A stretch of 64,000 bases of DNA, taken from Pseudoroseomonas cervicalis (GTDB taxonomy: Bacteria > Pseudomonadota > Alphaproteobacteria > Acetobacterales > Acetobacteraceae). Location: the NCBI RefSeq assembly GCF_030818485.1, contig NZ_JAUTAJ010000005.1:62001-126000 (forward strand), in the 5' to 3' direction. Position numbers and translations under genes: made by a program. The notes below the pieces were generated by a model, which saw only the letters and a program-made list of their open reading frames with translations, searched no databases and was not told the DNA's origin. Positions 62,142 through 64,000 of this stretch are shown here, piece after piece (within the stretch, counting starts at the first letter, position 1; each line of letters opens with the position of its first letter).

Positions 62142-62240
62142 CCTGATGGGCTTCCAGCCCGGGGGCTACCCGCCGCCAGCCTCGCACCAAGGCGCGCCGC
62201 GGGACGGCCGGGAGGCGCCGAGGGCGCCTCCCGCGCCGGC

Positions 62241-64000
62241 TCAGGCGATCACGGCATGGGCCATGCGGCCTTCCTGCAGGCCGAATTGCAGGAAGTGCAG
62301 CAGCGGATTGACCTCCGCCTCGGCCACATCGGCATTGGCGGCGAGATAGGCCGCCGTGTCGAAGCCGGCGCTGGCGGCGCGGCCCTCCCGCCAGCCGAAG
62401 GCGTTGTAATGCGCCAGCGCGTCCAGCCCCGCCCCGGCGACATCGGCATTGGCCGCCAGGTAGTAGCCGGTGTCGAAATAGGCATTCGGGTCGCGCTGCT
62501 CGTCGCGGCCGAATTCCTGCCAATGGCCGCGCGCATCCAGCCCGGCCCGCGCCACATCGGCATTGGCCAGCAGGTAGTAGCCGGCATCGAAGCCATCCGC
62601 CTCCACCTGGCCGACCGCGGCGGCGATGCCGCGGCCCTCGGCCCGGCCGAAGCCCAGGTAATGCGTCAGCGGATCGATGCCATAGGCGGCGACATCGGCG
62701 TTGCGCGCCAGATAGGTCTCACCATCGAACAGGGCGGAAGGATCCCGCCCCTCCTTCCAGCCGAACTGCACATAGTGGTCGAGCGGGTTGAGGCCGGCCG
62801 CGGCCACGTCGCGATGGATGGCCAGATAGGCCTCGCCGTCGAACAGCGCGTTGGGGGCGCGGCCTTCCTTCCAGCCATACTCCCGGTAATGCGCCAGCAG
62901 GTCGGTGCCGGCGGCCAGCACATCCGGGTTCTGCGCCGCGTAATAGAGCGCATCCAGCAGCGCATGGCCGTGGTCGAGCCTGACGCTGCCATCGGCGAAC
63001 TCGATCCGCTCGATGCCGCTGGCGCGGATCACCTCGCCCGAGGCACGCAGCGTGATGCGGCCGACCGCATGATCCACCGCATAGGCGGCGATGCCCTGGC
63101 CCAGCACCAGCGTGTCGAAGCCGGCGCCGCCCTCGACGATGTCGGCGCCGCCCAGGCCCTGCAGCCGGTCATCGCCGGCGCCGCCGCGCAGCATGTCGCG
63201 CCCGGCGCCGCCGGTCAGCGTCTCGCCGCCATCGCCCGCCTGCTGCTCCGCCGCCAGCACCCCATCCTCGCGCAGCGCCAGGTTCTGGATGCGGCCGTCG
63301 CCGCCGGCGCCGGTATCGGCCCCGGCGAAGGCGCTCTCGCGCGTGCCATGCTCGGCCAGCAGATATTCGGCCAGCGCGTCCTGCTCGGTGCCGCGGGTGG
63401 CGAAGCCGCTGCGCCCCTCGCCCAGCAGCGCGCTGCCCTGCAGATCGATGCGGTCGGTAGCGTAGAGGCCGATCGGATAGCCATCGCCGCCATCGGCCAG
63501 GTAGCTCAGCGTGGTCATGCGGATGCCGCGCGCCGCATCGCCCTGCAGCACGCCATCCTGCAGGAGGGTGTCGAGGACGAAGCCATCCTCGTCGACGATC
63601 GCCAGGTTCCGGATGCGGCTGCCGGCCACCGCCACGCTGCCATCGGCATTCAGCCGCTGCGCCGTGCCGGCGGGGTCGTAGGAGAAGACGATGCCGCCCA
63701 CCTGGCCGAAGGAGCCCGGCGTGGCGCCCGGCGCGACACCGGCCACCGCATGCTCGACGATGCGCAGCAGCGCCTCGGCCGAGACGGTGACGATGGAGAG
63801 CGCATTGTTGAAGCGCAGCGAATTCTCGATGTCGAGCTGGCTGACCGCGCCTTCCGGCTTGCCGGCCTCCGGGTTGGCGGCCGGCGGCAGCTCACCCGCC
63901 TCGGCGCCCGTGCCGATGGTGCCGATCTCGGCGCGGATGCCGCCGCCATTCTTGATCGAGACGCTGACCGCGGCGTCGACCTGGCGCGCCAGCCAGAGAT
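62241..64000 (-). CDS. Secreted 5'-nucleotidase/RTX protein, C-terminal part (continues past the right edge)
   Basis: The frame is open to the window edge and encodes at least 585 residues. The visible part starts within a 5'-nucleotidase C-terminal domain: LWLARQVDAAVSVSIKNGGGIRAEI (substrate-binding N-G-G-G-I-R), LDIENSLRFNNALSIVTVSAEALLRIVEHAVAG and GSFGQVGGIVFSYDP. A spacer with DGRIQNLALREDG is followed by RTX calcium-binding nonapeptides (GGAGRDMLRGGAGDDRLQGLGGADIVEGGAGFDTL, about 63100-63220) and then six ~38-residue repeats. RTX motifs imply type I secretion and Ca-dependent folding outside the cell. Probable role is scavenging phosphate or nucleosides at the surface. Confidence 0.88.
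   Translation of the reverse strand, partial: LWLARQVDAAVSVSIKNGGGIRAEIGTIGTGAEAGELPPAANPEAGKPEGAVSQLDIENSLRFNNALSIVTVSAEALLRIVEHAVAGVAPGATPGSFGQVGGIVFSYDPAGTAQRLNADGSVAVAGSRIRNLAIVDEDGFVLDTLLQDGVLQGDAARGIRMTTLSYLADGGDGYPIGLYATDRIDLQGSALLGEGRSGFATRGTEQDALAEYLLAEHGTRESAFAGADTGAGGDGRIQNLALREDGVLAAEQQAGDGGETLTGGAGRDMLRGGAGDDRLQGLGGADIVEGGAGFDTLVLGQGIAAYAVDHAVGRITLRASGEVIRASGIERIEFADGSVRLDHGHALLDALYYAAQNPDVLAAGTDLLAHYREYGWKEGRAPNALFDGEAYLAIHRDVAAAGLNPLDHYVQFGWKEGRDPSALFDGETYLARNADVAAYGIDPLTHYLGFGRAEGRGIAAAVGQVEADGFDAGYYLLANADVARAGLDARGHWQEFGRDEQRDPNAYFDTGYYLAANADVAGAGLDALAHYNAFGWREGRAASAGFDTAAYLAANADVAEAEVNPLLHFLQFGLQEGRMAHAVIA
62253..62962 (-). repeat. Six ~38-residue tandem protein repeats in the RTX protein
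   Basis: Consensus FD-x-x-YYLA-x-N-x-DVA-x-AG-x-DPL-x-HY-x-x-FGW-x-EGRDP-x-A. Copies begin at ALLDALYYAAQNPDV, LFDGEAYLAIHRDV, LFDGETYLARNADV, GFDAGYYLLANADV, YFDTGYYLAANADV and GFDTAAYLAANADV; the third is stretched by about eight residues. Similar repeats occur at the ends of large alphaproteobacterial RTX proteins. Confidence 0.85.

Noticed and set aside
62253-62962. CRISPR array
   Set aside because: The repetition is at protein level with ~114-bp units that vary in sequence, inside a coding gene; there are no short identical repeats with unique spacers.

Overview
The window is a gene-dense, very GC-rich stretch (by eye well over 65% G+C) of an alphaproteobacterial chromosome. The mix of genes is typical of Acetobacteraceae such as Roseomonas: three tripartite-tricarboxylate (TctC/Bug) binding proteins, two HWE-type histidine kinases, several peptide-type ABC binding proteins, FCD-type GntR regulators and a large RTX surface protein. 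The taxonomic call is an inference from gene content and base composition. No rRNA, tRNA, CRISPR array or insertion sequence was seen.

Layout. 1-316: tail of an unidentified gene. 402-9030: a ferric-hydroxamate siderophore uptake operon (TonB receptor, FhuD, FhuB, siderophore-interacting reductase, cyclic-peptide exporter, FhuC), then a two-winged-helix regulator and a beta-carbonic anhydrase closed by a strong terminator. 10984-17448: a DUF4139 protein, a chemoreceptor, a TerC-CBS-CorC membrane protein and a DedA protein. 17609-23745: a LysR regulator divergent from an organic-acid catabolic operon (amidohydrolase, CitE-like lyase, TctC, CaiB-type CoA-transferase, second TctC). 23760-31641 (minus): a GntR regulator, an allophanate hydrolase split into two genes and a complete peptide/nickel-type ABC transporter; a 12-bp palindrome lies in front of the operon. 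31723-34184 (minus): an orphan peptide-binding protein and a calcineurin-like phosphoesterase. 34378-39477: an SDR, an IclR regulator fused in frame to a sialidase-like protein, a DapA/NanA-family aldolase and a third TctC protein; two identical 15-bp IclR-type operators flank this unit.

39585-42304: a DUF2946 protein, a PepSY-TM protein and a 4'-phosphopantetheinyl transferase. 42332-45086 (minus): an SsuABC/TauABC-type transporter, divergent from an OmpR/EnvZ-like two-component pair. 47401-49557: a hybrid HWE kinase; then an unknown 444-aa protein. 50974-60775: a GntR regulator, an orphan binding protein and a class III aminotransferase face a plus-strand operon of four-carbon acid-sugar kinase (OtnK-like), class II aldolase (OtnC-like), amidase, a small unknown protein and a large protein resembling the iron-dependent N,N-dimethylformamidase beta subunit. 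A 17-bp palindrome sits in the divergent promoter. 61020-62006: a PAS-HWE kinase. 62241-64000 (minus): the C-terminal part of a secreted 5'-nucleotidase/RTX protein with six ~38-residue repeats.

Three otherwise complete genes (TonB receptor, PepSY-TM protein, histidine kinase) are each broken by one extra A, and the IclR-sialidase fusion can be explained by one extra C. These four look more like sequence errors than decay, but need checking. The most interesting biology is the DMFase-like/amidase/OtnK-OtnC cluster and the IclR-sialidase-aldolase unit with its duplicated operator.
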